64,000 nucleotides of DNA. Origin: Gammaproteobacteria bacterium MOLA455 (lineage in GTDB: Bacteria > Pseudomonadota > Gammaproteobacteria > Pseudomonadales > Porticoccaceae). Where the stretch lies: the NCBI GenBank assembly GCA_000511875.1, contig AZIN01000001.1, positions 1,681,332 through 1,745,331 of the forward strand, in the 5' to 3' direction. The notes under the pieces were generated by a model. The model ran no database searches. It was not told the DNA's origin and was given only the letters and a program-made list of their open reading frames with translations. A program made the position numbers and the translations under genes. The stretch's first letter is position 1, and each line of letters begins with the position of its first letter. Positions 17,548 to 26,678 of the stretch are shown here, piece after piece.

Positions 17548-20070
17548 ATGAAAAATACATCCATTTTAAAATTAACTTCATTAGCGGCGGCAATTATTGC
17601 TAGCAGCGCAGTGTTGCCAACAGTCGCTTTCGCCGAAGGCGCTATGGTTGAAGAAATCGTAACTACAGGTACTCGTGCCAAAGCCCGTTCAGCTACCGAC
17701 ACAGTTGCAGCAGTTGACGTTATCACTAGCGCCGAACTGACTAACCAAGGTGACATGGACGTAGCTAACCTGCTGCGTAACTCTGTACCTTCTTTCTCCG
17801 TCAACGATCAGCCGATCAGTGATGCAGCAACTCTGGTACGTCCATTCCAGCTTCGCGGCATGGCGCCGGATCACTCGTTGATTTTGGTAAACAACAAGCG
17901 TCGTCACAGAGCCAGCGTTATCGTTTGGTCTGCTGGTGGTATCTCAGACGGTTCTCACGGTGCTGATGTTTCTACTATTCCTGGTATGGCTCTAAAGAGC
18001 GTTGAAGTATTGCGTGATGGTGCAGCAGCTCAGTATGGTTCTGATGCTCTGGCAGGTGTAATTAACTTCAAGCTAAAAGATGCTAGTGAAGGTGGTTCTG
18101 CTCAGATCCGTATGGGTCAATACGCTGAAGGCGATGGCGACATGGCTTACTTTGCGGGCAACATGGGCATGGAACTTGGCGCTAACGGTTTTGCTAATGT
18201 CACCTTAGAATATGGCTCATCTGATGAAACTGTTCGCTCAGAGCAGCGCAACGATGCTGCAGGCCTAATCGCTGCAGGCTTCCCAGTTGCTGATCCGGCT
18301 CAGAAATGGGGCCGTCCTTTTGTTGATAACGATCTTAAATTGTTCGTCAACTTCGGTACTCAGCTGACTGACAGTGTTGAGCTGTATGGTTATGCGAACT
18401 ACGCCAGCAAAGATGTCGACGGCGGATTCTACTTCCGTAACCCGACAAATCGCGGTGGTGTGTATGCCAGCACAAACGACAACGGTACACCAGATAATGA
18501 GGATGATGATTTCAACCAGCTGTTGGTAGGCTCATCAAATGGTGCTGACTGTAGTGCCTATGAAGTTCCTTCTGATGACCCGACAAGTGCTGCTCTCGCC
18601 GGTGCAATCGCTGGTCTGAAAGCCGATGATAACTGCTTTAACTTCAATGAAACCATTCCTGGCGGCTTTACGCCACGTTTTGGTGGCACCGTAACAGACA
18701 CCACCTTTATGATGGGTTTGAGAGGTGAGTTGGAAAATGGTTTAACCTGGGATGTCAGTGCTTATCGCGGTGAGAACGAAGGCGACTTCTATATTAACAA
18801 CACTGTTAATGCCAGCCTTGGTGAAAACACTCCGCGCAACTTTGATCCAGGTCTATACCGTCAAACTGACGTAAACTTCAATGCTGACTTTACTTATGCT
18901 TTAAGTGAAACAGTGAATGTTGCATTTGGTGCTGAGCACCGTACTGAAGAATTCACTATTGGCGCTGGTCAAGAAGAGTCTTACATCGACGGTGGTTTAG
19001 GTGTTCAAGGTTTCAGTACTTCAACTAACGGTTTCCCAGGCTTTTCTCCTGATATCTCTGGTGACTTCGATCGTTCAAACGATGCTGTCTACATAGATGC
19101 AGAATGGGATGCAAGTGAAGACCTTCTGTTAGCCGCTGCAGTTCGCTTCGAAGACTTTGATGGCTTTGGTAGCACGACCAACTACAAGTTGGGTGCTAAC
19201 TATAAGTTGGATGACAACTTCGGTCTTCGTGCTACATTGAGCACAGGCTTTAAAGCGCCTACTTCAGGTCAGCTGAATGCATCTAATATCTCAACACTGA
19301 TTGATAACGGTGTTCTGGTAAACAAAGGTGTTATTCCAGCGAGCAACCCTGTTGCCGCATTCGCCGGTGCTACAGCGTTGCAGCCAGAAGAGTCTGAGAA
19401 CTTCACAGTCGGCTTCTTTGGTAGTGTTGGCGAGATTGATATCACGTTTGATTACTTCAACATTGAAGTAACTGATCGTCTGACTCTATCTAAAGACTTC
19501 ACCCTGACAGCAGCAGATATTGCTTCTCTGGCAGCAGCTGGCGTTTCTGGCGCTGATGATATTGCTGTATTCCGTTTCTTCACCAATGACTTTGAGACAA
19601 AGACCAGTGGTTATGACTTGGTAGTGTCGACTAGCACTGATTGGATGGGCGGCACCACTGCTTGGAATCTTGCGTTAAACCACACTGAAACTGAAGTGAC
19701 TTCTCGCGGCGAATACATCGATGATGACCGTGAGCGTTCGATTGAAGAAGTTTCACCTGATACTCGTTACAACGTTTCTGCTAACCACATGATGGACGGC
19801 TGGCGTGCTCTTGCTCGAGTGTCTTACTTCGGTGATTGGTACGATCCAAACCAAGGTATGTCTTATGACGGCGAACACGTAGTAGATGTTGAGCTTTCCT
19901 ATGACCTGAACGAGAGTTCTTCGGTTATGTTGGGCGGCAACAATATCTTTGACGAAGCTGGTTCTAAGAAGCATAACGGTGCTGCAGGCGCTGGTAACAC
20001 GTACAGTGAATTTGCTCCTATGGGCTTCAGTGGCGCGTTCTGGTATGCCAAGTACAGCTACAACTTCTAA
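17548..20070 (+). CDS. TonB-dependent outer-membrane receptor
   Basis: This 840-residue receptor has a signal peptide (residues 1-~30, ending AFAEG) and a plug domain with EEIVTTGTRAKARS as a TonB-box-like start. Plug landmarks VEVLRDGAAAQYGSDALAGVINF and a 22-strand-type barrel ending in an aromatic residue (YNF) follow. The start at 17548 is chosen for its GGGGGAGA ribosome site and signal peptide. Codon use is strongly biased to GGT, CGT, GCT and GTT, unlike its neighbours, which suggests very high expression. No substrate-specific enzymes are adjacent, so the ligand is unknown. Confidence 0.95.
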   Translation: MKNTSILKLTSLAAAIIASSAVLPTVAFAEGAMVEEIVTTGTRAKARSATDTVAAVDVITSAELTNQGDMDVANLLRNSVPSFSVNDQPISDAATLVRPFQLRGMAPDHSLILVNNKRRHRASVIVWSAGGISDGSHGADVSTIPGMALKSVEVLRDGAAAQYGSDALAGVINFKLKDASEGGSAQIRMGQYAEGDGDMAYFAGNMGMELGANGFANVTLEYGSSDETVRSEQRNDAAGLIAAGFPVADPAQKWGRPFVDNDLKLFVNFGTQLTDSVELYGYANYASKDVDGGFYFRNPTNRGGVYASTNDNGTPDNEDDDFNQLLVGSSNGADCSAYEVPSDDPTSAALAGAIAGLKADDNCFNFNETIPGGFTPRFGGTVTDTTFMMGLRGELENGLTWDVSAYRGENEGDFYINNTVNASLGENTPRNFDPGLYRQTDVNFNADFTYALSETVNVAFGAEHRTEEFTIGAGQEESYIDGGLGVQGFSTSTNGFPGFSPDISGDFDRSNDAVYIDAEWDASEDLLLAAAVRFEDFDGFGSTTNYKLGANYKLDDNFGLRATLSTGFKAPTSGQLNASNISTLIDNGVLVNKGVIPASNPVAAFAGATALQPEESENFTVGFFGSVGEIDITFDYFNIEVTDRLTLSKDFTLTAADIASLAAAGVSGADDIAVFRFFTNDFETKTSGYDLVVSTSTDWMGGTTAWNLALNHTETEVTSRGEYIDDDRERSIEEVSPDTRYNVSANHMMDGWRALARVSYFGDWYDPNQGMSYDGEHVVDVELSYDLNESSSVMLGGNNIFDEAGSKKHNGAAGAGNTYSEFAPMGFSGAFWYAKYSYNF

Positions 20071-20115
20071 GCAACTCTCTATGGGTTAATTAGAAAAAGC
20101 AGTAAAAAGTAAGAC

Positions 20116-20146
20116 AAAAAAGGGTGCCAATTGGCACCCTTTTTTT
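20116..20146 (+). terminator. Rho-independent terminator of the TonB-dependent receptor
   Basis: A perfect palindrome AGGGTGCCAA/TTGGCACCCT (20121-20140) is flanked by A5 and T7 tracts. It lies about 45 bases after the receptor stop and is one of the strongest terminators in the window, symmetrical enough to work on both strands. Confidence 0.93.
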
Positions 20147-20180
20147 ATTTTATAAAATTCACAAAATTAATTTAACGAAA

Positions 20181-20684
20181 TTAAATTAATTCAAAAGACA
20201 GCACCGTTGTGCTGCAATTTCCGACATCTCGACGATCCAGATCGACAAAAGTCGCCAGTTCTTTGAAACCCGCTTTTAGCATCATTCCCGCTGACCCAGC
20301 ATTTTCTGCATGGCGATCAACCAGTAATATCTCCGCGCCCAACCTAGGTGAGCGTTGAATGATATCCTTCAGCAAGTTTGTGCCTATGCCTTGTCCGCTG
20401 TAGTCTCTATGCACAACCACCTCAGCAATATAGATCGCCGGTCTTCCTTGGCTATACTCCAGAAAGTTTTTTGGAAGGTAATCTGGATGATAAAAAATCC
20501 CTAAGCCTACTACTGTAGCGTCGCTGTAAGCCACCAATGCCATGGCCTTTTCTTTGGCGATCAGCGCAAATTCCGCATCGACTCCAACGGCCGGCAAATG
20601 GTTCCAAGGATTTGCGCCATGGTGAAATAGAAAGGCTTTTAGCTGATCTAGCTCTGTAGCTTTTGCGAGTCGATATTCTGTCAT
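20181..20684 (-). CDS. GNAT family N-acetyltransferase
   Basis: This 167-residue protein has the GNAT core: a central strand IYIAEVVVHRDY followed by the acetyl-CoA pyrophosphate loop GQGIGTNLLKDI (the R/QxxGxG/A motif, here SGQGIG), then LLVDRHAENAGSAGMMLKAGF. The substrate is unknown. It is convergent with the receptor gene, and its 3' end lies beside an AT-only inverted repeat (about 20165-20190). No operon partner is visible. Confidence 0.88.
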   Translation of the reverse strand: MTEYRLAKATELDQLKAFLFHHGANPWNHLPAVGVDAEFALIAKEKAMALVAYSDATVVGLGIFYHPDYLPKNFLEYSQGRPAIYIAEVVVHRDYSGQGIGTNLLKDIIQRSPRLGAEILLVDRHAENAGSAGMMLKAGFKELATFVDLDRRDVGNCSTTVLSFELI

Positions 20685-21012
20685 AGGCTTGTCTGTATAG
20701 TCTCAGGGTAAATATTTTCCACCATGGCACAGGCCAAGTATCGGTATGGAATAATTAAAAATCGATTAAGGGGAGAAAAACTTAAAACTGCAGTTTTAAA
20801 AAAGACTAAAAGTGTATCTAGAAATTTTTTACCACATTCTTTAATGCAATCAGGAATTGTCTTTTTAAAAAAATAAAATCAAAAACAATAAATTATTAAT
20901 GGTGCGATAGGAAAAGGCTAATTTTAGTACTATAGATTATTGATTTTTTTCAACCGTTCAAGCGCACTGCAGAGTGCGCTCCTCAGGTTAATTAAATAGC
21001 CATCAATTGTAT
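20685..21012. other. AT-rich gene-free stretch with a palindrome and a hairpin
   Basis: This 328-base interval has no credible ORF. It is markedly AT-rich from 20760 to 20950. It contains a perfect 18-base palindrome centred on CTGCAG (20782-20799) and, near the downstream gene, an eight-base GC-rich stem AGCGCACT/AGTGCGCT (20961-20968 with 20973-20980) without a U-tract. It would carry the promoter of the minus-strand GNAT gene, but no clear -35/-10 pair was identified. Confidence 0.6.
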
Positions 21013-21696
21013 CTAGAGTTGGTTCACCGTCTTAATCAGAGCCTCAGCAACAGCAGTTGAGGAACCTGGATTTTGCCCAGTGATAATTAAACCATCTACT
21101 ACCGCTAGCGGGTGCCAATCTTCAATCTTCTGATATAAGCCGCCCGATGCCATAAGCTCATCCTCGAGCAAATAGGGCACCACATCAGTAAGCTCAACTG
21201 CAGCCTCTTCACTGTTGCTAAAGCCAGTCACCTTTTTGCCCATCACTAAGGGGTCACCGTTTGCCGCCTTGGCCTTGAGCAATACTGCAGGAGCGTGGCA
21301 TACGCTGGCAACCGGCTTGCCTGCGGCAATAAAAGCTTCGATCAGGGCAATCGAATCAGTGTCATTGTGCAGATCCCAAAGAGGACCGTGGCCGCCGGGA
21401 TAAAACACCGCATCAAAATCCTCTGCTTGTATTGTCGATAGTTTTACTGTGTTGGCGAGAGCCGTCTTTGCCGTTGTATCCTGTTCGAACCTATGTGTGG
21501 CGTCGGTTAAAAATCCCGCTTCGTTACTCTTGGGGTCCAATGGCGGTTGCCCACCCATAGGCGAGGCGAGAGTCAATTGGGCGCCAGCGTCTAAGAGTGC
21601 GTAATAGGGGCTGGCAAATTCTTCCAACCAAAAACCAGTTTTATGGCCGGTATCACCCAGCTGATCATGAGAGGTTAAGACTATTAATACGTTCAT
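21013..21696 (-). CDS. DJ-1/PfpI superfamily protein, Hsp31-like
   Basis: This 227-residue protein resembles the Hsp31/glyoxalase-III branch. Glu25 in GFWLEE, the loop FYPGGHGPLWDL and the nucleophile Cys133-His134 in ASVCHAPAVLL form the expected Glu-Cys-His set. Possible roles are glutathione-independent methylglyoxal detoxification or chaperone action. It is the second DJ-1-type gene in the window after yajL and belongs to a different subfamily. It is probably monocistronic. Confidence 0.9.
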   Translation of the reverse strand: MNVLIVLTSHDQLGDTGHKTGFWLEEFASPYYALLDAGAQLTLASPMGGQPPLDPKSNEAGFLTDATHRFEQDTTAKTALANTVKLSTIQAEDFDAVFYPGGHGPLWDLHNDTDSIALIEAFIAAGKPVASVCHAPAVLLKAKAANGDPLVMGKKVTGFSNSEEAAVELTDVVPYLLEDELMASGGLYQKIEDWHPLAVVDGLIITGQNPGSSTAVAEALIKTVNQL

Positions 21697-21804
21697 CGAA
21701 ATATCCTTTTGGGTGTTTTTTGTGTGAGGTTTTCGTTGCCAAGCTACCCCAGAGTTTCCAGTAATTTTTTCTGCACAAGCTCTCGTCGAGTAGCGTTCGG
21801 TGGC

Positions 21805-22089
21805 CTAGGCAGCTCTTTCCTGACGACACTCATAAGACCCCATCTCAAATTCTCGGCATATCAAAGGGCGGTTTGCATAGATCGAACACATAAAGGTATC
21901 GCGATCTATCGCCGAGCACCAGCCGTCGTCTAGGCGCAGCATAGTTTCTGCGCCCCACTGATCCACTGAGATATGTTCAGCTGGTACGCCGGTGTCAGTG
22001 ATAATCATCACCTCCAATCTGCAGCAGTTGGCCTGGCAGGTAGAGCAGCTGACCTCTAATTCTGGAATGTTTTTGATGTTAATGGTCAT
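21805..22089 (-). CDS. Small Cys-cluster (YkgJ-type) protein
   Basis: This 94-residue protein has an N-terminal cluster C15-S-T-C18-Q-A-N-C22-C23 and a C-terminal MCSIYANRPLICREFEMGSYEC. It follows the CxxCxxxxCC...C pattern of the YkgJ/UPF0153-type zinc- or iron-chelating family. The function is unknown; a metal site is inferred from the cysteines. A TTG codon at 22101 is in frame, but ATG 22089 is the better-looking start; no strong Shine-Dalgarno is visible for either. Confidence 0.82.
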   Translation of the reverse strand: MTINIKNIPELEVSCSTCQANCCRLEVMIITDTGVPAEHISVDQWGAETMLRLDDGWCSAIDRDTFMCSIYANRPLICREFEMGSYECRQERAA

Positions 22090-22153
22090 ATAGATTAGCA
22101 ATAAGTAGGGTGGTTATGTGGCCAGCTAACGGTCTGCGGTCTTTTAGTGCCCG

Positions 22154-22615
22154 CTACTTCTTTCGGTAACGCTTTTCCATACCATCTAGAAAGTTGCGTA
22201 ATACCTGATCTAGGCATTCTCTATAATTCTTATGGTCGGGGCGACGAAATAGAGCGCTTAACTCATGCTTGCTCATAGTGAACTCGTTGAGCTTTAGTAT
22301 CTCAAGTAAATCATCCGCCTGCAGACTTAAGGCAATCTTGAGTTTACGCAGCACACTGTTATTGCTGAGGAAGTGCTCTGGCTCAGGTGTTCCTTTATCG
22401 GTGGCACCTCTGTTCTTGATAATCAGGCCATTTAAGAATCCAGCCAGGTTTACATCTTCACAGAGTACAAAGTCTGGCTCTCCTTCCCGTGCCAGCCAGG
22501 TTGCTAGTTCAGCTTTGCTGCCCTCATAGCCACCGAGCTTAAACATAGCCAGCATAGCGGGATCACTGTAATCGAAGATGTAACGTACACGGCGCAAGAT
22601 ATCGTTATTGTTGAT
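22154..22615 (-). CDS. yehS: DUF1456 (YehS-like) protein, probable AUC start
   Basis: This protein of about 153 residues has two DUF1456 repeats (INNNDILRRVRYIFDYSD..., LSNNSVLRKLKIALSLQADD...), as in E. coli YehS. The first in-frame conventional start is TTG 22597, which would remove the conserved NDIL. An ATC codon at 22615-22613 lies seven bases after a consensus AGGAGG (at the end of the upstream gene) and aligns exactly with the YehS initiator Met (M-x-x-N-D-I-L). Function is unknown. If AUC is not used, the CDS begins at 22597. Confidence 0.8.
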   Translation of the reverse strand: MNNNDILRRVRYIFDYSDPAMLAMFKLGGYEGSKAELATWLAREGEPDFVLCEDVNLAGFLNGLIIKNRGATDKGTPEPEHFLSNNSVLRKLKIALSLQADDLLEILKLNEFTMSKHELSALFRRPDHKNYRECLDQVLRNFLDGMEKRYRKK

Positions 22616-22617
22616 AA

Positions 22618-22920
22618 CTAGTCCTCCTCTGCTACAGAGTTTTCATTGCCACCAATGGCTTTGGCGTTGATTTCCACATACAGCGTCATAATTCCCTTGG
22701 CCACAAACTCATCGATGTTTTTTGTCAGAGAAGACAGATGCACTTCCATAGCGATCTTTTCAGACTCGCCGAATCTGCAATCAAAGGCCCAGTACTTAGC
22801 GCCAGAGGGTAGTGTATTGGCTCGCTCTTTCTTGAGGAATTTACGGATATCGTGCTTGACCGAATCAACGACTCTCGGCAGTTTGATTTTCGGGTGTTCT
22901 AACGTATAGGTCTTTTTCAT
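22618..22920 (-). CDS. DUF6172 family protein
   Basis: This 100-residue protein begins MKKTYTLEHPKIKLPRVVDSVKHDIRKFLKRER-like (here KKERANTLP) and continues WAFDCRFGESEKIAMEVHL, matching what I recall of the DUF6172 family. The function is unknown. Its last codons supply the Shine-Dalgarno (GAGGAGGAC) of the following DUF1456 gene, so the two are tightly coupled. AGGAT lies ahead of its own ATG. The family name is recalled from memory and should be checked. Confidence 0.7.
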   Translation of the reverse strand: MKKTYTLEHPKIKLPRVVDSVKHDIRKFLKKERANTLPSGAKYWAFDCRFGESEKIAMEVHLSSLTKNIDEFVAKGIMTLYVEINAKAIGGNENSVAEED

Positions 22921-23212
22921 GGGGATCCTACTGAGGTGGGCAGCCGCGGAATGCGGGACAGTTGCTTAGGGCGGGGAGTGTAGTGGTTCTTGGGGGATTC
23001 TGCTATGAATTAAACTTCAGCTGATGGTGTTCAGTCTGATTTCAGCGCCGCTAAGAGCAAGCCTTGCACCCCACAGAACACAATCCGCTGCCAGGCAAGC
23101 CCCTGAAACTAAAAACGCTATTGCACTGGTTCCATTGAGCAGGCCTAACTGAAGTCTGCGGCGATGGATAACGCCGACTGCTCTACCTATACATTAGGTT
23201 CTTGCAATGAGT

Positions 23213-24703
23213 TTAGCTAATGTTAATACCCAGCTCATCCCACATCTCATCAACTCTCTGCTTAACGGCTTCGTCCATCACGATGGTTTCGCCCCATTCA
23301 CGATCGGTTTCGCCGTGCATTTTGTTGGTGGCGTCCATACCCATTTTTGAGCCTAATCCAGAGACCGGGGATGCGAAGTCGAGGTAGTCGATGGGGGTAT
23401 TCTCTACCATCATGGTGTCGCGGACAGGGTCCATTCGAGTGGTCATGGCCCAGACTACGTCTTCCCAATTGCGCACGTCGATATCATCGTCGGTGACTAT
23501 AACAAACTTTGTATACATGAACTGGCGCAGAAATGACCAGACGCCCATCATCACGCGCTTGGCGTGGCCTGGGTATTGCTTCTTCATGCTGACGATGGCC
23601 ATGCGATAGGAGCAGCCTTCTGGGGGCAAGTAGAAGTCGACAATCTCTGGAAATTGCTTTTGCAGTATTGGAACAAACACTTCATTGAGTGCGACGCCAA
23701 GTACAGCTGGTTCATCTGGTGGACGACCAGTGTAGGTGCTGTGGTAAATGGGATCTTTGCGGTGAGTGATGCGGTCGATGGTAAAGACAGGGAAACTTTC
23801 CACTTCGTTGTAGTAACCAGTGTGATCGCCAAAGGGGCCTTCGTCGGCTTCTTCGCCGGGGTGCAAAAAGCCCTCTAGAATAAATTCTGCTGTAGCAGGT
23901 ACTTGCAGATCATTGCCCAGGCATTTGGCGACCTGAGTTTTCTCCCCGCGCAGTAGGCCTGCGAAAGCGTATTCTGAAAGTGTGTCTGGTACTGGGGTGA
24001 CGGCGCCCAATGTGGTCGCGGGGTCTGCGCCCAGAGCGATGGCAACCGGATAGGGTTTACCTGGGAAGCGTTTTTGGAATTCACGGTAGTCGAGGGCGCC
24101 GCCACGGTGGGCTAGCCAGCGCATGATTAATTTGTTTTTGCCGATCTTCTGCATGCGATAGATGCCGAGATTTTGGCGTTCTTTTTCCGGACCGCGTGTC
24201 ACCGCTAATGCCCAGGTGACTAAGGGAGCTTTGTCGCCGGGCCAGCAGGTTTGGATCGGGAGTTTGTCGAGGTCGACATCATCTCCTTCGATGACTACTT
24301 CCTGACAGGGTGGATTCTTGATCTGCTTTACAGGCATATTTAATACCTGTTTAAAGTCATGGCGCTTTTCCCAGAGATCCCGCAGTCCTTTCGGTGGTTC
24401 CGGTTCTTTGAGGAAGGCCAGCAGTGTTCCCACATCCCGGAGTGCGCTGACATTTTCTTGGCCCATGCCCATGGCGACTCGGTCTGGAGTGCCAAACAGA
24501 TTGCACAGAACTGGGGTGTCGTAGCCTTTGGGGTTTTCGAACAGCAGAGCGGGACCTTTGGCGCGCAGAGTACGGTCGCTGATCTCGGTCATTTCTAGAT
24601 TGGGGTCGATTTCGCGTTTGATGCGAACTAGCTCTCCTCGCTGTTCGAGGAAAGCCATAAATTCACGCAGATCGGAATATTTCAACGGACTTTTAAATGT
24701 CAT
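23213..24703 (-). CDS. ubiD: 3-octaprenyl-4-hydroxybenzoate decarboxylase UbiD
   Basis: This 496-residue prenylated-FMN-dependent decarboxylase acts in ubiquinone synthesis and removes the carboxyl group of 3-polyprenyl-4-hydroxybenzoate. Recognisable segments are [27 protein letters not shown] at the N-terminus, [23 protein letters not shown] in the cofactor region and [14 protein letters not shown] near the active site, at the full expected length. The cofactor-supplying UbiX is not in the window. It lies just downstream of rho on the same strand. Confidence 0.96.
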   Translation of the reverse strand: MTFKSPLKYSDLREFMAFLEQRGELVRIKREIDPNLEMTEISDRTLRAKGPALLFENPKGYDTPVLCNLFGTPDRVAMGMGQENVSALRDVGTLLAFLKEPEPPKGLRDLWEKRHDFKQVLNMPVKQIKNPPCQEVVIEGDDVDLDKLPIQTCWPGDKAPLVTWALAVTRGPEKERQNLGIYRMQKIGKNKLIMRWLAHRGGALDYREFQKRFPGKPYPVAIALGADPATTLGAVTPVPDTLSEYAFAGLLRGEKTQVAKCLGNDLQVPATAEFILEGFLHPGEEADEGPFGDHTGYYNEVESFPVFTIDRITHRKDPIYHSTYTGRPPDEPAVLGVALNEVFVPILQKQFPEIVDFYLPPEGCSYRMAIVSMKKQYPGHAKRVMMGVWSFLRQFMYTKFVIVTDDDIDVRNWEDVVWAMTTRMDPVRDTMMVENTPIDYLDFASPVSGLGSKMGMDATNKMHGETDREWGETIVMDEAVKQRVDEMWDELGINIS

Positions 24704-24766
24704 TGTGCTTGGGCCTAGGTCAGTGCAACAAGCCTATGATACGCAAGCTGCACTCGTTTTGGCGCA

Positions 24767-26026
24767 CTATTTACGCCGCATTGCCCCAAAGAACTCAGCG
24801 TTGTTTTTAAAGCCTTTGAGCTTATCAGTCATAAACTCGATGGCGGCAACGTCCTCCATGTCGTGGAGTAGCTTGCGCAGGATCCATACGCGTTGCAGCT
24901 CTTCTTCGTCCATCAACAGGTCTTCGCGGCGGGTGCCGGAGCGACGGATATTGATCGAGGGGTAGACGCGCTTTTCAGCGATCTTGCGATCGAGGATCAG
25001 CTCCATGTTACCGGTGCCTTTAAATTCTTCGTAGATCACTTCGTCCATTTTCGAGCCGGTATCAACCAGTGCAGTGGCAATAATGCTGAGGCTGCCGCCG
25101 TGTTCGATATTGCGTGCGGCACCGAAGAAGCGCTTGGGCTTTTCTAGTGCATGGGCATCGACACCACCAGTGAGTACTTTGCCGGAGGAGGGGATTACAG
25201 TGTTATAGGCGCGGGCTAAACGAGTGATCGAATCGAGCAGAATCACTACATCTTTTTTGTGCTCAACTAGACGCTTGGCGCGCTCAATTACCATTTCGGC
25301 AACTTGCACATGACGTGTAGGTGGCTCATCAAAAGTGGATGCAATAACTTCGCCGCGCACGGTGCGCTGCATTTCAGTTACTTCTTCCGGACGCTCATCG
25401 ATCAGCAACACGATAATGATACATTCGGGATTGTTGCGAATAATCGATTGAGCGATATTCTGCATCATGATGGTTTTACCGGCTTTTGGCGGTGCCACGA
25501 TCAAGCCGCGCTGTCCTTTACCAATCGGTGAGACCAAATCGATAATACGTCCGGTCAAATCTTCCGAAGAACCATTGCCAGCCTCTAGGGTTAGGCGCTG
25601 ATCTGGAAACAGTGGGGTGAGGTTTTCAAAAAGAATTTTATTGCGGGCATTTTCTGGTGCGTCGAGGTTGATCTCGTCAACTTTGAGCATGGCAAAGTAG
25701 CGTTCGCCGTCCTTCGGTGGGCGTATCTTGCCTGATATGCCGTCTCCAGTGCGCAGGTTAAAGCGTCTTATCTGGCTGGGTGATACATAGATGTCATCAG
25801 GGCCGGCGAGGTATGAGGCGCCTGCTGAGCGCAGGAAACCAAAGCCGTCTGGGAGTATTTCTAATACGCCATCGCCATAAATATCATCGCCGCCTTTGGC
25901 GTGTTTCTTGAGTAGGGCAAAGATGATGTCTTGTTTTCTTGATCGAGCTAAGTTGTCGAGGCCGGCAGCGGCTGTCATCTTCAATAGTTCGTCAATAGGT
26001 TTTTGTTTTAGTTCGGATAAATTCAT
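24767..26026 (-). CDS. rho: Transcription termination factor Rho
   Basis: This 419-residue hexameric RNA helicase has an N-terminal helical domain ([15 protein letters not shown]), a cold-shock-like RNA-binding domain ([15 protein letters not shown]...[16 protein letters not shown]), Walker A APPKAGKT, Walker [17 protein letters not shown] and the C-terminal [16 protein letters not shown]. The length matches E. coli Rho. The start has no Shine-Dalgarno; the bases just before it read CCCTCCT on the coding strand. trxA lies upstream on the same strand, the usual trxA-rho order. Confidence 0.97.
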   Translation of the reverse strand: MNLSELKQKPIDELLKMTAAAGLDNLARSRKQDIIFALLKKHAKGGDDIYGDGVLEILPDGFGFLRSAGASYLAGPDDIYVSPSQIRRFNLRTGDGISGKIRPPKDGERYFAMLKVDEINLDAPENARNKILFENLTPLFPDQRLTLEAGNGSSEDLTGRIIDLVSPIGKGQRGLIVAPPKAGKTIMMQNIAQSIIRNNPECIIIVLLIDERPEEVTEMQRTVRGEVIASTFDEPPTRHVQVAEMVIERAKRLVEHKKDVVILLDSITRLARAYNTVIPSSGKVLTGGVDAHALEKPKRFFGAARNIEHGGSLSIIATALVDTGSKMDEVIYEEFKGTGNMELILDRKIAEKRVYPSINIRRSGTRREDLLMDEEELQRVWILRKLLHDMEDVAAIEFMTDKLKGFKNNAEFFGAMRRK

Positions 26027-26093
26027 AGGAGGGATATTTTAGGGTTGCTGTAGGTTTATAAGAGGGATTGGCTTCGCAGCCGTTTTGTTACTT

Positions 26094-26124
26094 TAGAGTT
26101 AATGTAGAGTTAATGTAGAGTTAC
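26094..26124. repeat. 11-bp tandem repeat in the rho leader
   Basis: Two exact copies of TAGAGTTAATG and a partial third (TAGAGTTAC) lie 68 to 98 bases upstream of the rho start. The array is flanked by direct repeats of GTTACTTT. Confidence 0.85.
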
Positions 26125-26315
26125 TTTGCAGTTAAATTCGAGCTAGTTTAAATTTTGGGTTGGCTCGCCGGTTGCGATACGCTATGTCTTTGGTTTAAGT
26201 AGGACTATAGCTGGGCTTATTAAGTAGCACCAAAAGTCGTTAGTGGGGGAGCCTGCGTGGAGTAACCATTACATGATTAAGTCGAAGTATAGCGCGCATT
26301 GATCAAAGCGCAAGG

Positions 26316-26347
26316 AAATTTTGCGGCCCCGTAACTAGGGCCGCAAA
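26316..26347 (-). terminator. Probable terminator of trxA
   Basis: A ten-base perfect stem TTTGCGGCCC (26320-26329) with GGGCCGCAAA (26338-26347) and an eight-base loop lies just after the trxA stop. The following minus-strand tail is only ATTT, so termination may be partial and allow read-through into rho. Confidence 0.7.
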
Positions 26348-26351
26348 GAGA

Positions 26352-26678
26352 TTACAAAATGCTGTCGACAAATTCAACCAGCTGGGCTTTGGATAGAGCG
26401 CCTACTTTAGTCGCTTCTACGGTGCCGTTTTTAAATACCAGTAGTGTTGGGATACCACGAACGTTAAATTTTGCCGCTGTCTCTGGGCTAGCGTCCACAT
26501 CTACCTTACAAATTTTTACCCGCCCGGCATATTCGGTAGAGAGTTCGTCGAGCAGTGGGGCAATCATTTTGCAGGGACCACACCAGGCCGCCCAAAAATC
26601 CACCAGTGCTGGAATGTCTGACTGAATTACGTCGCTTTCAAAGCTAGAATCTGTCGTGTGAACTATAGCGTCGCTCAT
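26352..26678 (-). CDS. trxA: Thioredoxin 1
   Basis: This 108-residue thioredoxin has the active site WCGPC (Cys33, Cys36), the preceding buried aspartate in ALVDFWA and the conserved cis-proline in [12 protein letters not shown]. It reduces protein disulfides with thioredoxin reductase. An upstream in-frame ATG would add five residues, but the ATG at 26678 (MSDAIVH) has GGAG seven bases before it and gives the standard length. The trxA-rho neighbourhood is conserved in gammaproteobacteria. Confidence 0.97.
   Translation of the reverse strand: MSDAIVHTTDSSFESDVIQSDIPALVDFWAAWCGPCKMIAPLLDELSTEYAGRVKICKVDVDASPETAAKFNVRGIPTLLVFKNGTVEATKVGALSKAQLVEFVDSIL

Larger units (their letters stand above)
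26027..26351 (-). promoter_or_regulatory. rho upstream region with short tandem repeats
   Basis: This 325-base gene-free interval between trxA and rho should hold the rho promoter and leader, where Rho autoregulates in other bacteria. Visible structure: 11-base units TAGAGTTAATG at 26094-26104 and 26105-26115 plus a partial third, bracketed by GTTACTTT at 26087-26094 and 26120-26127; and the trxA-proximal hairpin at 26320-26347. I found no convincing -35/-10 pair. Confidence 0.5.

Noticed and set aside
20961-20980. Rho-independent terminator near the Hsp31-like gene
   Set aside because: An eight-base GC-rich stem exists, but neither strand has a following U-tract in the right place; kept only as a hairpin.
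22921-23212. Possible small gene between DUF6172 and ubiD
   Set aside because: About 290 bases with no frame having a start, ribosome site and coding-like composition; treated as plain intergenic sequence.
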